Shown here: in pieces, positions 33,250 to 49,962 of the stretch
Position numbering within the stretch: position 1 is the first letter of the stretch
Layout: the number at the start of each line of letters is the position of its first letter
NCBI GenBank assembly: GCA_003024785.1
Contig: PUQB01000238.1
Coordinates: 112,193 to 176,192 of the forward strand
From: Selaginella tamariscina
Taxonomy: Eukaryota; Streptophyta; Lycopodiopsida; Selaginellales; Selaginellaceae
Length of the DNA stretch: 64,000 nt
Direction: 5' to 3'
Notes under the pieces: generated by a model
Told to the model about the DNA's origin: nothing
The model's input: the letters and a program-made list of their open reading frames with translations, nothing else
The model's database searches: none
Made by a program: the position numbers and the translations under genes

Positions 33250-35130
33250 ATGCTGTGGCAAAATGGCGGGAATACAACAAAGCCGGGGCTGGATCACGCA
33301 GCATGCCTGGAGACGATAAACTCATGCAAGAACCTCTCTACACTAAGAAACGCACACAAAAGAGTCGCGCACTTGCTCAACTCCCACATATACCTCACAA
33401 ACAGGCTACTAGAGATGTACGGCAAATGCGGCAGCACGCAAGACGCACGCTCCATCTTCGACGCCACGAACAAGAACATATACACATGGTCACTCATGGA
33501 GTCTGCGTATGTACGTAATGGCCATCTGCAAGACGCCAAAGCAATCTTTGATGCAATGCCCCAGAGAGACCTCATTGCGTGGACCACACTCTTAGTTGCA
33601 TACGCCCAGAGAGGCAATCTCCTGGAGGCTGAGAAACTCTTTGACGGCATGCCCGAGTGGGATTTGATATCATGGAATGCTACGCTCACTGCATATGCCC
33701 AGAATGGGCATTTGTATCGAGCGAAAGAGGTTTTTGACAACATGCAGGAGAGGGATATCGTGTCGTGGAACGCGATGCTTGCAGCGTATTCCAGAACAAG
33801 CATATTACTCAAGCACACAGCTTGTTCAACTCGATGCCTGCGAGAGACTTGCTCTCGTTTAACACGCTGTTATCGGCTTACTGTCAGGAGGGGGACATAG
33901 AGCTTGCCAAGAAAGTGTTTGATGGAATGCAGGAGAGGAACGAAGCCCCTGCACAACACTTGTTGTGGCATTTGCCGAACAGGGCTGCTTACACTTTGCT
34001 GAGCGTGTGTATGAGCGTATGCAGGAACATGGACTGTATTCTTGCAATGCAATGCTGACTGCATATGCGCGTAACGGGCATCTCCGACAAGCCAGGCGTG
34101 TGTTCGATAGCATGTACGAGCGGAACGTCATCTCCTGGAACGCGATGCTTACGGCATGCATCGAAAACGGTGACATAGACGAGGCCAGGTTGGTTTTCCA
34201 GAGAATGGAGGTGCACACGCTTGTGTCGTGGAATGCTATGCTGGCTGCGTACGTGCACAGCGGGAGAGTAAGCGAGGCTGTGGATGTTTTCCGGCAGATG
34301 CCCGACAGAGACCTCGTGTCGTGGAATGCGATGCTGTCAATGCACGCATGGAACGGACAAGTGGAGAAGGCCAAGGAGGTGTACGAAAGGCTCCAGCAGA
34401 AAGATATCGTTTCATCTACTGCAATGCTCACTGTGTATGCCCAGAATGGGCATCTCGACGAAGCCAAGCAGGTGTTTGATCGGATGCCCCGAGGGACATG
34501 GTGTCGTGGAATGCGATGCTGTCGGGATATGCACAGAATGGATACGTCGACACGCCAAGTTCATGTTCGACACGTTACTCGTCAAGGATCTTGTAAGCTA
34601 CAATGCGTTGCTGGCTGCATATGCCCAGAACGGACATCTCGGCAAGGCACGTGGTGTGTTCGACGGGATGCTGGAGACGGATATCATATCGTGGAATGGG
34701 ATGCTGGCTGGGTACTCGCAAAATGGGGATCCTCGGGAAGCACTGGAGCTGTTTTATGCGATGAAGACGTACGTGTTACCGGATGAGATTAGTTTCGGGT
34801 GTGCTTTAGGCGCGTGTAGTCGCGCAGGGATGTGTATGTGGGCAGGTCGCTGTTTGTGTCTATGCAAATGGACTACGGATTGAGAGCGAACAAGCAGAAC
34901 TACTGCTGCTTGGTCGACCTCCTTGCGCGTGCAAGGTATCTCAGGGAATCCGAGGAACTTATAATGAATATGCCGTATGTGCCCGATGAGTTTGACTGGA
35001 CGTGTTTGCTCTCGTCGTGTGAAAACCATAAGGATGTGGATAGAAGCGCGAGGGCGAGTGAGAATGTGTTGGGTTTGGACCCACGGAATACTGCGGCTTT
35101 TTGTGTTGCTTGCCAATACATACACCACAG
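33250..35130 (+). pseudogene. Pentatricopeptide-repeat protein with frame breaks
   Basis: An intronless array of about 14 or more PPR repeats, nearly all ~31 residues ('WNAMLAAYAQNGHLxxAKxVFDxM' pattern), the S-type seen in many organelle-targeted PPR proteins. PPR proteins bind single-stranded RNA in mitochondria or chloroplasts and direct editing, splicing or stability. The C-terminal part ('FDWTCLLSSCENHKDV', 'ENVLGLDPRNTAAF') is an E-like extension. No DYW deaminase domain follows. The frame shifts near 33793, 33945, 34487, 34835 and 35100, yet the repeat code continues seamlessly in the next frame each time. Either a young pseudogene or a real gene carrying sequence errors. Confidence 0.75.
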
Positions 35131-35520
35131 AGGTGTAATTCATACTATATGGATTGTGTACATTGTATATACGTATTCCACCATTAAACATGTGGATTTA
35201 TACGTGATATTTCATCTACATACTAGTGTGCGTGTGGGATAATCTGGATATGAGTACTAAACACACACGCACACACTGTAAGTCTAATGTGTATGTACAT
35301 ATGGGCGTATATTTCCAAAGGTGTCTTGTGTGTATTATTTACTTAAAGCAAGCAATGGGCAAAAAACAAAATAAAAGTCACTTGCGTGTTGTTTCTATCA
35401 CCTGCTTAACGAAGAGTACGCACTAGACCTCCTGTGTTAATTAAAGTTAATATAGGGGTTGCGTGGGAGCTTATCTCATTAGGGTTCTTAAGGGGGAATG
35501 CGCAGGGGATTTGGGCAGAG

Positions 35521-38996
<3,476 letters not shown>

Positions 38997-40689
38997 CTAA
39001 TCCGAGTCTATTTAAGCGTTAATGTTGTCTTGTGTAAGTACAATCTAACACATGTTTGTTTGCGACAGAATTCTCTCTCTCTATCTCACACAAGTTCTGG
39101 TCTTTAACTTAAGGTTGAAATGTAAAAAATATCACTTTATAAATTAAAAATGTGTGTAGATTAAATATGTGTATGTGTGTGTGTGAAATAAATAAATAAA
39201 TAACAATCATTCACTACAAAATTAGTAATTTTTTTGGTAAAAAGTTCATTGTAATGCCTTTTATTATTTCTTGGTGTGTAATAGAAATATATTTCAATAT
39301 ATTATATTATATATTATATATATACTTACACAAGTTTATATAATTTGAACTATCATATTAATTTCAACTTATATGTTAGCCTATACAAAATAATTTTATT
39401 ATTTATTTTCATATACTAATTTGAGAAAATAATCATTATTTATTGATTTTGTAGTTTCGACATTAACACTTTTGGGAGACTTTTTTTTTTATCATTTTAA
39501 TATAAATAAAATACACCTTAATTCAGGAGATTCTTTTACCATTTTAATTATTAAAATAGAATTGAATTTAGTAGCTCCTGGTTCATATATATATTTTCAT
39601 AACTTAAAAGAGAATTATTTATTTGAATTTTCGTTTTATAATTAAAATGAAAATTCAATTTTACAATTACTAAATTTGAATATTATTTAAAATTTATCAT
39701 TAAGATTAATTACTTTATTGAAAATTATCAAAATTTAATTTAAAATTTAAATTTGTGTATATAAATTTGAAACATAATTATTTACAATTCTAGATTTGGC
39801 TTTATTTATCTAAATTTTTTTAATTTAAATGAAAATATGTAATATATTTTCTTCAAAAATTGGGGTGTCTATAGCATAAATTCATAAATATAATACAATG
39901 CCCAATCGCGAGAACATTTTTTGGAACTGAATTTTGATATTAAAGAATATTTTGATATTGACCCATTAATATATACATATTTTAAATTAATCAAATGTTC
40001 ATTGATTTTCAATAAGAGTACAATATTTTTATATTTGTATAATAAGGATATATGGTTTTATTACTTTTCTATTTGTCAAGTGGTGGTTCTAGCGACCATT
40101 TATTTTTCTTTGGTCTACTTTGACCATGAATACATAATTAATAAATAAATATACATACCATTTTTATATAAAATACTTTTGTATTGGAAGGTTACAATAA
40201 TATATTTTGTCTTGTAATGTGACATTATGATTTTTCATTAAAATATTTATATTTTAAATTTGACTAAAAGTTTATAAATTTATATTCCAAGTTGTTTTTC
40301 ATTAAGTAAAACCTTTCATTGAAAAGTTTAGTGCATTATAGTAACGCGTGTCATTTATATTAGACAAAGTCGTAAATTATGTCTTTTTTTAGCCTTTTGA
40401 CATGTATGTGTACGTTACGCATGAGCATGAATATTGAGAGAGATTGTCTGTCATGCACATTTGTTAGAAATAGGTGACATAAATTAGAAATAACAGGTGG
40501 TGTTTATGTAACAAAGAAGATGAAGACCTATATAGGATGATTTTAATAAGAAAGAAGTTTTAAATCATATATTTCTTTATGTGAGAGTTATGTTAATACC
40601 TTCGATTTTTTTATCAAGCACTAACGACTTCTTCCTTAACGTCCATGTCTATAAACAAATTTTTGAATAAATTTATAAAACATTTCACT
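38997..40689. other. AT-rich spacer
   Basis: No gene, transposon end or RNA is recognised on either strand. Confidence 0.45.
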
Positions 40690-41400
40690 AGTTAAGATTT
40701 AGTTAGTGCTTATGCACGAAGGAAATTGGAACATAGTAGATGGTAGTGAAGTATGTTCCACAATTGATTCGATACAGCATGGGATGTTCGTGATCATAAG
40801 GCATTGATCATGATTAATCTAGCGTTAAAACAAGAATTCATGGTATTGATTGTTCTTGGCAAACTAGCAAAGGACAATTAAGATGGTCTTGGTGGAGCAA
40901 ACACTACCAATGAGTTGAGTTTAAAACAATAATTTTTTGATTTACAAATGAGATAGTATCTAAGTTTGTTAGCCACTTAAAGAGGCTTATGGTGTAACTA
41001 GTCTAAGTGCAAGTAGCCTCAATTAAAAGTGATCGAAAGGTTGTCTTATTTAACGGCTTGCTTCAAGCATATAAAAGAGTGTGAAACCACCTTTTAAGTT
41101 GCCAAAGTAAAGCTTTGAGAAAATGGTCTTTATTATGAATGAGGAGGCTCGTATTGGTTCTTTGTGGGAGGAGAAGACAATAGCAGCAACATCATGGTGG
41201 ATGACAACAATGGCAGCATGGACAGCAAAAACCACAACAAGCAATGTAACAGGGTCAATAACAAGTGGGCCATGCTACAAGTGTCAACAAATGAGGCATC
41301 TTGCTCCTTAACACACAAGAAATGGATTTGCTTGATGAAGAAGTTATGCTTATTTGTGGCTTGCTAAGGAGAGCCCACATTGTCACATGTACTTTGACTT
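40690..41400 (+). pseudogene. Ty1/copia gag relic
   Basis: Reading across frames gives 'VRDHKALIMINLALKQEF', the start of the copia UBN2-type gag. Later comes a worn zinc knuckle 'CYKCQQMRHLAP' (41266-41311). Many stops and shifts occur. No LTRs are seen. Confidence 0.55.
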
Positions 41401-42322
41401 GATTCTAGGGCCAATCTCCATGTCACACCTCTTTGTGAAGCTTTCATTATGTACTGGCCACTCTCAATAGTGGATGTGGTTAAGGTAAACACACTTATTA
41501 ACAAAGCATCATTTTATTAAATTTAATAAATTAATAATAATATGTTTTAAACACTGTTATTTATTACACAATCACAATTACTATAAATTGTAATACATGA
41601 GACCCAGTTGAGAAGCTATGGAGAATGTTGTTTACACATTTGGTTCTCTCCACACACACACACAAAAAATTAAAGAAATGGATTATGAATTTAGAGAATT
41701 TTAAAAATTTAAAGAACTTAAACAAGATTTACAAACATCATTTATCTATTTATCTATGATATATATAAATGACGTGGAACTTTGTCTCTTTCTTACGTGT
41801 ACAATGCTGATTGTACAACCTTTCGATCCCAATTTACGAACCCAAAAGGTTAATCTCTAGTGTAAACCAATACAAAAATCAATGTAAATGCAAGTGAGAG
41901 CTGTTGGTATCTTATATTTAGAAGATTTAATTATTATAATAAATATAAAGGTCATCTTTATGGCAATATTTTGTTGTAATTATAATTAAAGGTTTTTCAT
42001 AATGAATGCGATGACACGTCATGCCATAGATTGCACAGTCAGCATTGTAAGAAAGGGCAGAAGTTCATGATGAGTTATAAACGTAGGCAGTTGCGTGAAA
42101 TGTCTATTACTGTAAGACATTGAATAATTCAGATTGTTTTATATATTCTTCAATGTAAACTCATTAAGACAGTACAAACAATAATCATATCTATGGGTAT
42201 ATTATCCAAACACAGAACTTACTATATGAAAGAGAACGCATGCATCTACAGGTAGAGCTTGCATCATACATTTCCCTCCCTATCTGGGATGCGTGTGTTT
42301 TTAGCTACTATCGTACAAGTTA
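41401..42322. other. Spacer, nothing recognised
   Basis: AT-rich; no gene is seen. Confidence 0.4.
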
Positions 42323-42330
42323 GTTAGCTC

Positions 42331-42520
42331 CAGGGTCATCGGGTTCGTTTCACGTTTCTGAAACGGTACGCCGTGTCCCACTGTACCGCACGGGATCATG
42401 GGCCACCCGTTTAAGGTTTAGAATTTTTATAAAATATTCTATTTTATGGGGCCGTTCCCAGTTTTTGAAATGCCGTCCCGTTACAGACGGTCCGCAGATG
42501 GGACCGTCCCGGTGACCCTG
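42331..42520. mobile_element. hAT-type non-autonomous element with perfect 8-bp TSD
   Basis: Inverted ends CAGGGTCATCGGG and (read inward) CAGGGTCACCGGG bound a 190-bp GC-richer insert in AT-rich DNA. The sequence gttagctc flanks it exactly on both sides (42323-42330 and 42521-42528). CAGGG ends with an 8-bp duplication indicate hAT. The inner part holds further inverted text (tttctgaaacggtac / acggcatttcaaaa type). The clean duplication implies recent insertion. Confidence 0.9.
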
Positions 42521-42714
42521 GTTAGCTCCCTCCTCTTGTGCTTGCGTGCAGGAGAAGATATAAACAGACGTGTACATACTCGGTGTATATATGTAGAGAG
42601 AGATAGTATTTATATATAGTTTTGTACATGTACTATATAGATAGATAAAGAGATATTATATGTAAAATTTATATCAAATTTGTTCTTATTAAAAAACTGA
42701 TTATCAGGCCCGGG

Positions 42715-43345
42715 ACTGTAATTGTAAATCCAACTTAGATCTGATGCAGGTGACCCAAGTACTATTTACGTGAAAATTCTTGGATATTCTTTGTTGGGGA
42801 GATTCATCTGTCTTTGTTCCTTTGAAGAGCCACACTGAAAGTGAATACCTTAATAAGTATAATTAAATTGAAAAGACAACTGATCTAGCATATTAAACGT
42901 AACGATTTTTAAACTTAGGAGGTGGTGTTATAACGGTCGTTTTTAAAAGCATACATATACATATTAATCAAACGTGTCCAATTATGATTATAAGTTAGAT
43001 GTATTAATGATCTTAGTCCATATATAGAATAAGCAGTGACAAATGATTCATTTATATACATATCACCGAGTTTGTACTGCGAGTAGCTCTTAAGTATAGA
43101 TTTCACATAATAATGGTAATACCTCGACACTGATTTTTTGATTAAAATATACAGTAGCTCCATCTTAGTCCTGAAAAACTGTCATATGAGGATTTTATTT
43201 ACTTTTTATTAAGGACTTAAAACCTGGATGACATCATAGACCTCATATCCATAATGCTTATATTCAGTTGGTAATTCTGCATTGACAATCTCAAGAGCTT
43301 CCTTCTAAGGAATGATTACTCAAGAGTCCCACTTGGGAAAATCTC
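42715..43345 (-). pseudogene. FAD monooxygenase relic, second copy
   Basis: 42719-42840 matches the last exon of the 13.5-15.7 kb monooxygenase pseudogene ('tgaagagccacactgaaagtga'). 43140-43345 matches its exons 3-4 ('ggatgacatcatag', 'ccataatg', 'cccacttgggaaaatctcat'). The exons in between, including the GADG region, are deleted. An AT microsatellite lies at 43351-43389. Confidence 0.75.
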
Positions 43346-45625
43346 ATATATATATATATTTATATATATATTATATATATATATATATTGTTAAGAAGAA
43401 AGACAATCAGAGTAGGGCAGATTTTTATTGTCAAAACATGTGATCTTACTTATAATTTCTGGTGATTAAACGTTAGATTTAAAATTATTACATATATATA
43501 ATACATTGTTTTCTAAAATAAAATTAAGGTCATAGTCTGAATCACCAACTTAAGTAAAATCAGTTAAGATTTTAAATTTTGATTATAAGTTTGCTGAGCT
43601 AAAACGCTTATAAAATCGTTAAATTTGACATAGTTATAATAAATTATCAGTGTTAAATTCGAATACCATTTAAATACATCCATAAACCCTAATTTATGGT
43701 TACGGTTAGGGTTTTGGACAACATATTACATATGTACAGACACACACACACACACACACACACTTTATTACAGTGAATAAATCTGTAGCCCTCGAAAATG
43801 AATTGCAGATTTTTCTCATAAATTTGCTGAAACAAGATACTTCTGTAATATAGATATCGTCTACAATGTATATTATACGTATATATGATAATTTTTAAAG
43901 TTATCCAAGTTTGTCCAGCGTATAAAAGAAATTTTTGTACTACTATATAGAGCAAATTCTATTGTACGCTTCTAATATATAACGTTCTTTTTTAATAATG
44001 CATCACTTTTTATTTAAAAATGTACAGTTACTTTGTTATTTTAAATTTTATTTAAGCTTAAAAAAGATTTAAATTTGTATTGTAAGTTATCCAAGTTTGT
44101 TTAACATATAAAAAAAAATTATACTCTTTTATGTACTATATAGAGAAAATTCTATTGTAACTGTTCCAATGTATAACATTCTTTTAAAAAAAATTAATGC
44201 ATTGCAGTTATTTTATTTATAGTTTATCTAATCTTTAAATAGATTTAAATTTGGTATTGTAGAAAGCCTAAGTTAAGTTTTAAACTATTTAAGATAAATT
44301 TTTTTTAAAGTTTGAAAATAAATATTTATAAATTCTTAATGAAATCGTAGCATTTTGCATATAGTGTGAAATAAGAATTTAATATTTTTCCTTTTTCATA
44401 TAGAATTGTATAAGTTTGTACATGGTTTACTAGATAATACCATGTAATACCACATTTTTATATGCTATTTTAAATAGAGTTTTGCAATCGCGTTATAACA
44501 CTAAAAGAGAATTGTTTAAATATGTTTGTATACGAACATCAAAATACAATAAACAAAATATAGTATAGATATTGATTTGTGTTTTAACTATAATTCATGT
44601 GTGTTCACCTCCTAATACACTGATATGTTATATTACCTTAGTACTTGCATGTGATGTAAATATATGATATTATATACATATATTCACGTATGCATATGGT
44701 TTGTATTGTATATGCATGTGTATACATGTAAATCTACATAAATCTATGTATTCACTTTAGTTATCTGTTTGTGTTTATATGCATATTAATAATTCATGTT
44801 TTATTCACCTTATATTTGTATATGTATACGTACTATATTCTAATACATACGCATGTCTACATTTTAAATATGTATTCATACATATAAACTTTACACTTTA
44901 AAGTATATATATATATATATATATACACATTTTGTTTAGAGAAAGATGTCCCACATACTTAAGTTGTAAGTTTAATATGTTTTAAGATATCAAGCATCAT
45001 ACATAAAACCTGTCTAAGATAATAATTATTTTAATTAATAAGCTTTATTAATCAATATAAAATGGCAGTCCAATGCATATAAATACACATGAATATAATA
45101 ACCTCCGTAATTTAATAAAAATTGCTGCTCCAGTGATATTATTTTATGCAGGTTCTATTGAACAAGTTTACCATATATTTATGTCACATATTCTTTGAAT
45201 TTAATGTTTTGATTTGCTTTCAAATATATAATATTTATGTATTGTATGTACGTTTTTACATAGTTTGCAGATACATACTCAGCGCACACACACAACACAC
45301 ACACATCTTAATATGTTTATACTTTGAATTGAATGTTTTGATATATATATTGGATTAGTTTGTATAATTTGAATTGAAATATTAAATTGGACTTACATAT
45401 TCAAGCTGGGAAGTATCTCTCTCTCTCTTCTCTCTCTCTCTCTCTCACACAACACACACACACACACACACGGACCAAATTAATAAACCTCTACATAGAG
45501 ATTGTTTATTATGCTTATTAAAGTTATCTAAGTCAAATTCATTAAAATACTAATTATGATTAACGATTGCCTAATGTACCCAAGTATATTCTAGATGTAT
45601 GCGCCCTAATAACAGAGCAGATAGA
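43346..45625. other. Duplicate of flanks from 15.1-16.5 and 19.4-20.4 kb
   Basis: 43390-44300 follows 15130-16600 and 44470-45180 follows 19440-20410, with many small deletions. The synthase copy C that lies between the two source blocks is absent here. CA and CT microsatellites occur at 43741-43763 and 45416-45470. No gene is seen. Confidence 0.6.
45002..45160. repeat. Possible pogo/Emigrant-like MITE, copy 2
   Basis: Corresponds to 20239-20396 (shared 'aacctgtctaagataat' and 'ggttctattgaaca') as part of the larger duplicated block. It is worn at its left tip. Confidence 0.35.
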
Positions 45626-46674
45626 ATGGCGACTATGGCGGTAGTGGGAACTATGGCTTGCTCTCCTCTCGCCAGTAGTGTAAGGCTGCCCAATGCATCA
45701 AATACGTGCAGATTAGCATATACTTCTCCACAGAGAGGAATATCCGTAGGAGGAACCAGTGGCAAGAGGAGAATTCACACGCCAGTGGCAATTTCAGACT
45801 CGACATCCACGTCTTCCCCAGATACTCAAAAGGTATGCATATATGTGTATACACGCATGTAATGTGAAACACACACACACATATGCATGTGTATGTGTTT
45901 TTTGAGAAATATGAACACACACATACACATTGATGGGAATGTGTTTTCTGAGAAACACACACATACACATTGATGGGATTATTAGCAGAAGACACAGTAC
46001 CATTTCTTGGTGGCAAATGCAAAGTTTATGTTGGATGAGGAGGAGCACCTGCAAGAACTGTTGAGGGAGAGGCTGAGGAACTATGGGGAGCGTAACAAGG
46101 AGCAGGATTTCTGGCTTGTTATTGAACCCAAGTTCATCGATAAGTTTCCCGACCTTGCCTCTCGTGTTAACAGGCCTGCAGTTGCTCTCATCTCCACAGA
46201 TTCTACCTGGATCACGTGAGTATAACACACACTAACACATATACATCCGTAATATGTGTTCTGAGTTACGTTTAGTTGTCTCTGTGCACGCCTGTTCTTT
46301 GTGTCATATACATTACATACATGTATATTGTTTGTGTATAAATACGTATTCTATACATACATGGATTTTGTATATTTATGTTCAGTTTAGTACTTGTATC
46401 CATATGAATATGAGCTTGATATTTTGAATAGATTTATGAAGCTGAGGATAGACCGAGTTTTAAAGGGGTAGTGGAGGCAGAAAGTTTAAAGGAGGTAGCG
46501 GAGTCGAATCCGGTGGAGGTTCGATTCAATCAGCCTGAGAAATGGACTGCACCGTATCCCAAGTATGAAAGTGGCTGGTGGACTCCCTTGTTGCCCCAAA
46601 TAAACAAAATAAAATACCGCAATTTATATTATTTATCTTTTATTTTATCATCAAAATATATTATAATATGTTAA
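45626..46674 (+). CDS. LCAA/YCF54-like chlorophyll biosynthesis factor
   Basis: Three exons: 45626-45832, 45989-46215 and 46432 to about 46674. YCF54/LCAA is a chloroplast partner of the Mg-protoporphyrin monomethylester cyclase, needed for chlorophyll synthesis. The first ~65 residues, rich in Ser/Thr/Arg, look like a plastid transit peptide. The core reads 'YHFLVANAKFMLDEEEHLQ', 'RNKEQDFWLVIEPKFIDKF', 'RPAVALISTDSTWIT', then 'FMKLRIDRVLKG' and 'YPKYESGWWTPLLP', the expected family order and length. In exon 3 one base is missing in the G run near 46468, shifting the frame between 'VLKG' and 'VEAESLKEV'. The last ~20 residues are uncertain; the true stop may lie near 46600. Confidence 0.85.
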
Positions 46675-47136
46675 ATTTATTCTAAGCCACTGGTAGATGT
46701 TGACATTTCATAATAAAAATAAACATATGTATTTAGTTCAAAGCTCATTATTATTCAACCCAGACGGTTGAGATTCAAAAGGAATACATAACATAAAATC
46801 GAAGAAACCACGATAATTCTATATAGTAAGTAAAATGTATTTCTATATGTAACTGTAAAAATTAGGCATGTATGCATGAAATTCATATAGAAATATTTAA
46901 TTATAAAAACATCAGAGTTTGCTAAGTTCGTAATGAAAATTTTCTACAAATATAACGTGTCATATGTGTGGAAAAAGCGACGTGTTCACACACGTCGTGC
47001 GTGCGTGGAATATGCAAGTATATAAGAAACATGGGTGAGTAATCTTAGGTCACGAGTGAGTAAGGGTTCTTACCTATTGTTCAAGTGTTTTAGTTTACTA
47101 TTGATATCATAAGGTGACCTTATCGAAGGGTTACTC
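46675..47136. promoter_or_regulatory. Upstream region of tandem unit 1
   Basis: From about 46840 it is a diverged match to the sequence upstream of the other tandem copies. It includes a TATA box (gtatataag at 47018-47026) about 110 bases before the ATG, and acacgtcgtgcgtgcgtgg-type text. Confidence 0.6.
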
Positions 47137-48226
47137 ATGGATGGTCTCGGTGGGAAGAGAAAACAAGAAGCAACAAAAGAAGGTGAGATCGTGAAGAAGA
47201 AAACAAAGGGAGGGAGTGAAAGTGAAGAAGTAAATATAGAAGAACTTACGAAGGCATTACCACACTAGACATGTTGAATCCAATGGAATTACACCGCTGC
47301 TATTTCTTCTACGGTGTACCCAGTCACAATAAGATGGTGAAGAAATATCTGAACAATCGATGGTATGGAATGGCACACATGATGTTAAATGATACAAAGA
47401 GCGACGCAGAGACTTACCGCATGATTATATTTGAGACGCCCTTGAATAAACCAAAATCCGAATTTGGTGACTCCCACTATATCATACTTTCCAGAGTTCT
47501 ACAGAAGATGAAACAATTGGGCTTTCCATGTAGTATGGAGTTGTTCGAGAAGCTGATCTTACATTCTAATGATGATGTAGTTACTGAGCAACTTTACAAG
47601 GATATGGTTAGAGAGTGCAGTGGCACAGTCAAGCCCCAAGTGTATGGAGCAGTTTTGAATGCTATAGTTAATAGGGATTTAGAAGAAGCTATTAAGTTTG
47701 TTGGGTTAATTCTTGTGACAAGGGTATTAAGTTCGATGTGTCTAGTCTTGTCAAGCGCTTGCACACGATAATAGAATAAAAGATATCGAGCATATTCTAA
47801 AGGCTATTGGTGGATGTGAACCAGTGTTCATTAAGGAACTAGTCAAGAGCGGTGATAGGGTTGAGACGTGGGACTACGCATGTAACCTTGTGTAAGAGAG
47901 CGCAAAGTCAAAATTGCCCAAAACAGAACAACTTTTAAAGGCATTTGTGAGCAGCATTTGGGGCATAAGAAGTCACTTTCATAGGTCATCCCTCGTGATA
48001 TATGGCGGCTGCACATATTGGAAAGGTGCTTTGGCATTGTGATGATAATTGGAAAGGTGCTTGACAAAGAAACATGTGTTCTCATCGCAGCTGCGCTACA
48101 GAAAGTTGACAAGGAAGAAGAGGCCATGTTCATGTTTCAGTGTGGAGTCTGTGAGCCACGTATAGAGAATTAAACGATTTGAGAGAATGGGCGAGCTCCA
48201 TAATGCTATTACAAATTGTCCATTTT
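47137..48226 (+). pseudogene. Tandem F-box-like gene, copy 1 (dead)
   Basis: Same gene as at 49963, starting 'MDGLGGKRKQ'. About 20 bases are missing after 'KALPH' (near 47264), which breaks the frame. Further damage includes altered bases around 47715 and 47765, and a stop in place of Tyr at about 47894. The coding part and upstream flank are clearly more diverged than in copies 2-4, while the downstream spacer is nearly identical to theirs. That pattern fits unequal exchange after the copy died. Confidence 0.85.
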
Positions 48227-49844
48227 GATGTTGTATAATTTCGATGTCACAATTTACTATGACACTAAAATTATGTTGTAAAATAAAAAACCACCATTAG
48301 TGAGAGATAAAGATAATTATTTTTCTTAATTAAAAAGAGTTTAAAATACAGATTATTACATATAATTTATGTATATAAATTTACAATACATTTCCTTATA
48401 AATTATGTAAGGACTATGAAATTATGTAAGGCCCTCGTGAACAAATGTGTACTTTGTCAAAATTAATAGAAAAAATGGTGCTTCATAAACCACTAATGGA
48501 TGATGAAATATTAAAAATATTAAATAACACGTTTTATAGGTTATAAATTAAGATGAATAGTAAAATTTAAAAGAAAAAAAAGAAAAGAAAATTCATTCAT
48601 TGGAAATTTGTTATTAGTGAAGACCTTTAACTCAATTGTTATATATAAGCTGGATGTTTAACCCATTTGTTATTCTTAACCTCGTGAATTTATTTCTGAG
48701 CTGAATCTTTAACTCAGTAGGTTTATGCTTAAGTTTTTAGATTTATCCATTTTTGAGCTTAACTATTTAATGAACCTGAACCCAATTGTTAGTTTTAATA
48801 CAATGAGTTTATTCCTAAGCTAGAACCTTAACCTTAATCTTATCCTTTTAAGCTCTTATGCATGAAATGAAGTGCAATTTATACCCTTAGGCTTAATTGT
48901 AACTATTTAATGAACCTTAACACTATTGGTGAGTTATTCCTAATTGGACCTTTAGCCTAAGGTATTATTTTAATCTAGTGATTTACCATTAACCCAATTG
49001 TTATTTTTATTATAATGAGTTTATCTCTAATCACCCATGCCACACATGATAATGCATGACTCATGCATGGTCTAACTACCTCAATTGTGCCATGTGGATT
49101 TAGGATTATGATGGTTTTTGGTGAGCTTAACTATTTAATAATAATTTACTTTGTACTTAATTGTTATTTTTCACTTGATGAGTAATGCGGTTGTTATGCT
49201 TAACTATCAAAATTGAGTTGGATTCATAACTCACTTAATCTATCGAGTTTCGGATAAATATTCGAATTGAATTTAACATAATTATCGGATGATATTTAAG
49301 ATTACCGTAATATGAAATTTACAATGTGTTGGAATTTAGGGTAGCTATTGAATAAAATTAGGATGGCCATTGAAGAGGTGTTCAAAATAAAATTTAGGAT
49401 GGCACACATACGGTTTAGGCTGGATTGAATTTTAGGATAACATGGAATGTAATTTAGCATAACTGTCCAATGAAATTTAAAAAGGGTCGTTATTACAAAC
49501 AAACACGCATAGTGATGACATATATATGTATTTATGTATGTATTCCTTTTCAATCTCAACCGTCTAATCCACGATAAGGTGATAACTCTATATAGCTGTT
49601 TTGAGCTTAAAGTAAAATGCATTTTTATATGTAATTGTTAAAATACACTAAACATATGCATGAAAATTCATATAAAAATATTTAATTATGAAATCTTCAT
49701 ATAAGCCAATGAGAGTTTGCTATGTTAGTAATGAAAATTTTCTACAAAATTATACGGCGTGAGTTACATGTGGTAAAATATAACATGTCATATGCATGGA
49801 AAAACAACGTGTTCACACGCGACATGCGTGCGTGGAATATGCAA
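48227..49844. repeat. Spacer of the tandem unit, with internal degenerate repeats
   Basis: The ~1.7-kb spacer recurs at 51079-52700 and 53934-55550, almost unchanged. Inside it, phrases such as 'tttaactcaattgtta', 'tttaacccatttgtta' and 'gaacccaattgttag' repeat with intervals of roughly 50-130 bases, a worn internal repeat. No open gene is seen. Confidence 0.7.
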
Positions 49845-49853
49845 GTATATAAG
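49845..49853 (+). promoter_or_regulatory. TATA box of tandem copy 2
   Basis: gtatataag lies 110 bases before the ATG at 49963. The identical box precedes copy 3 (52700-52708). In copy 4 it has lost a T (gtaataag, 55551-55558). Confidence 0.6.
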
Positions 49854-49962
49854 AAACATGGGTGAGTAATCCTAGGTCACGAGCGAGTAAGGGTTCCTAA
49901 CTATTGTTCGAGTGTTTTGGTTTACTATTGATATCATACGGTGAACTTATTAAGGGTTACTC

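Noticed and set aside
41123..41367. Independent small gene at 41.1-41.4 kb
   Set aside because: The zinc-knuckle text and upstream homology place it in a decayed copia gag.
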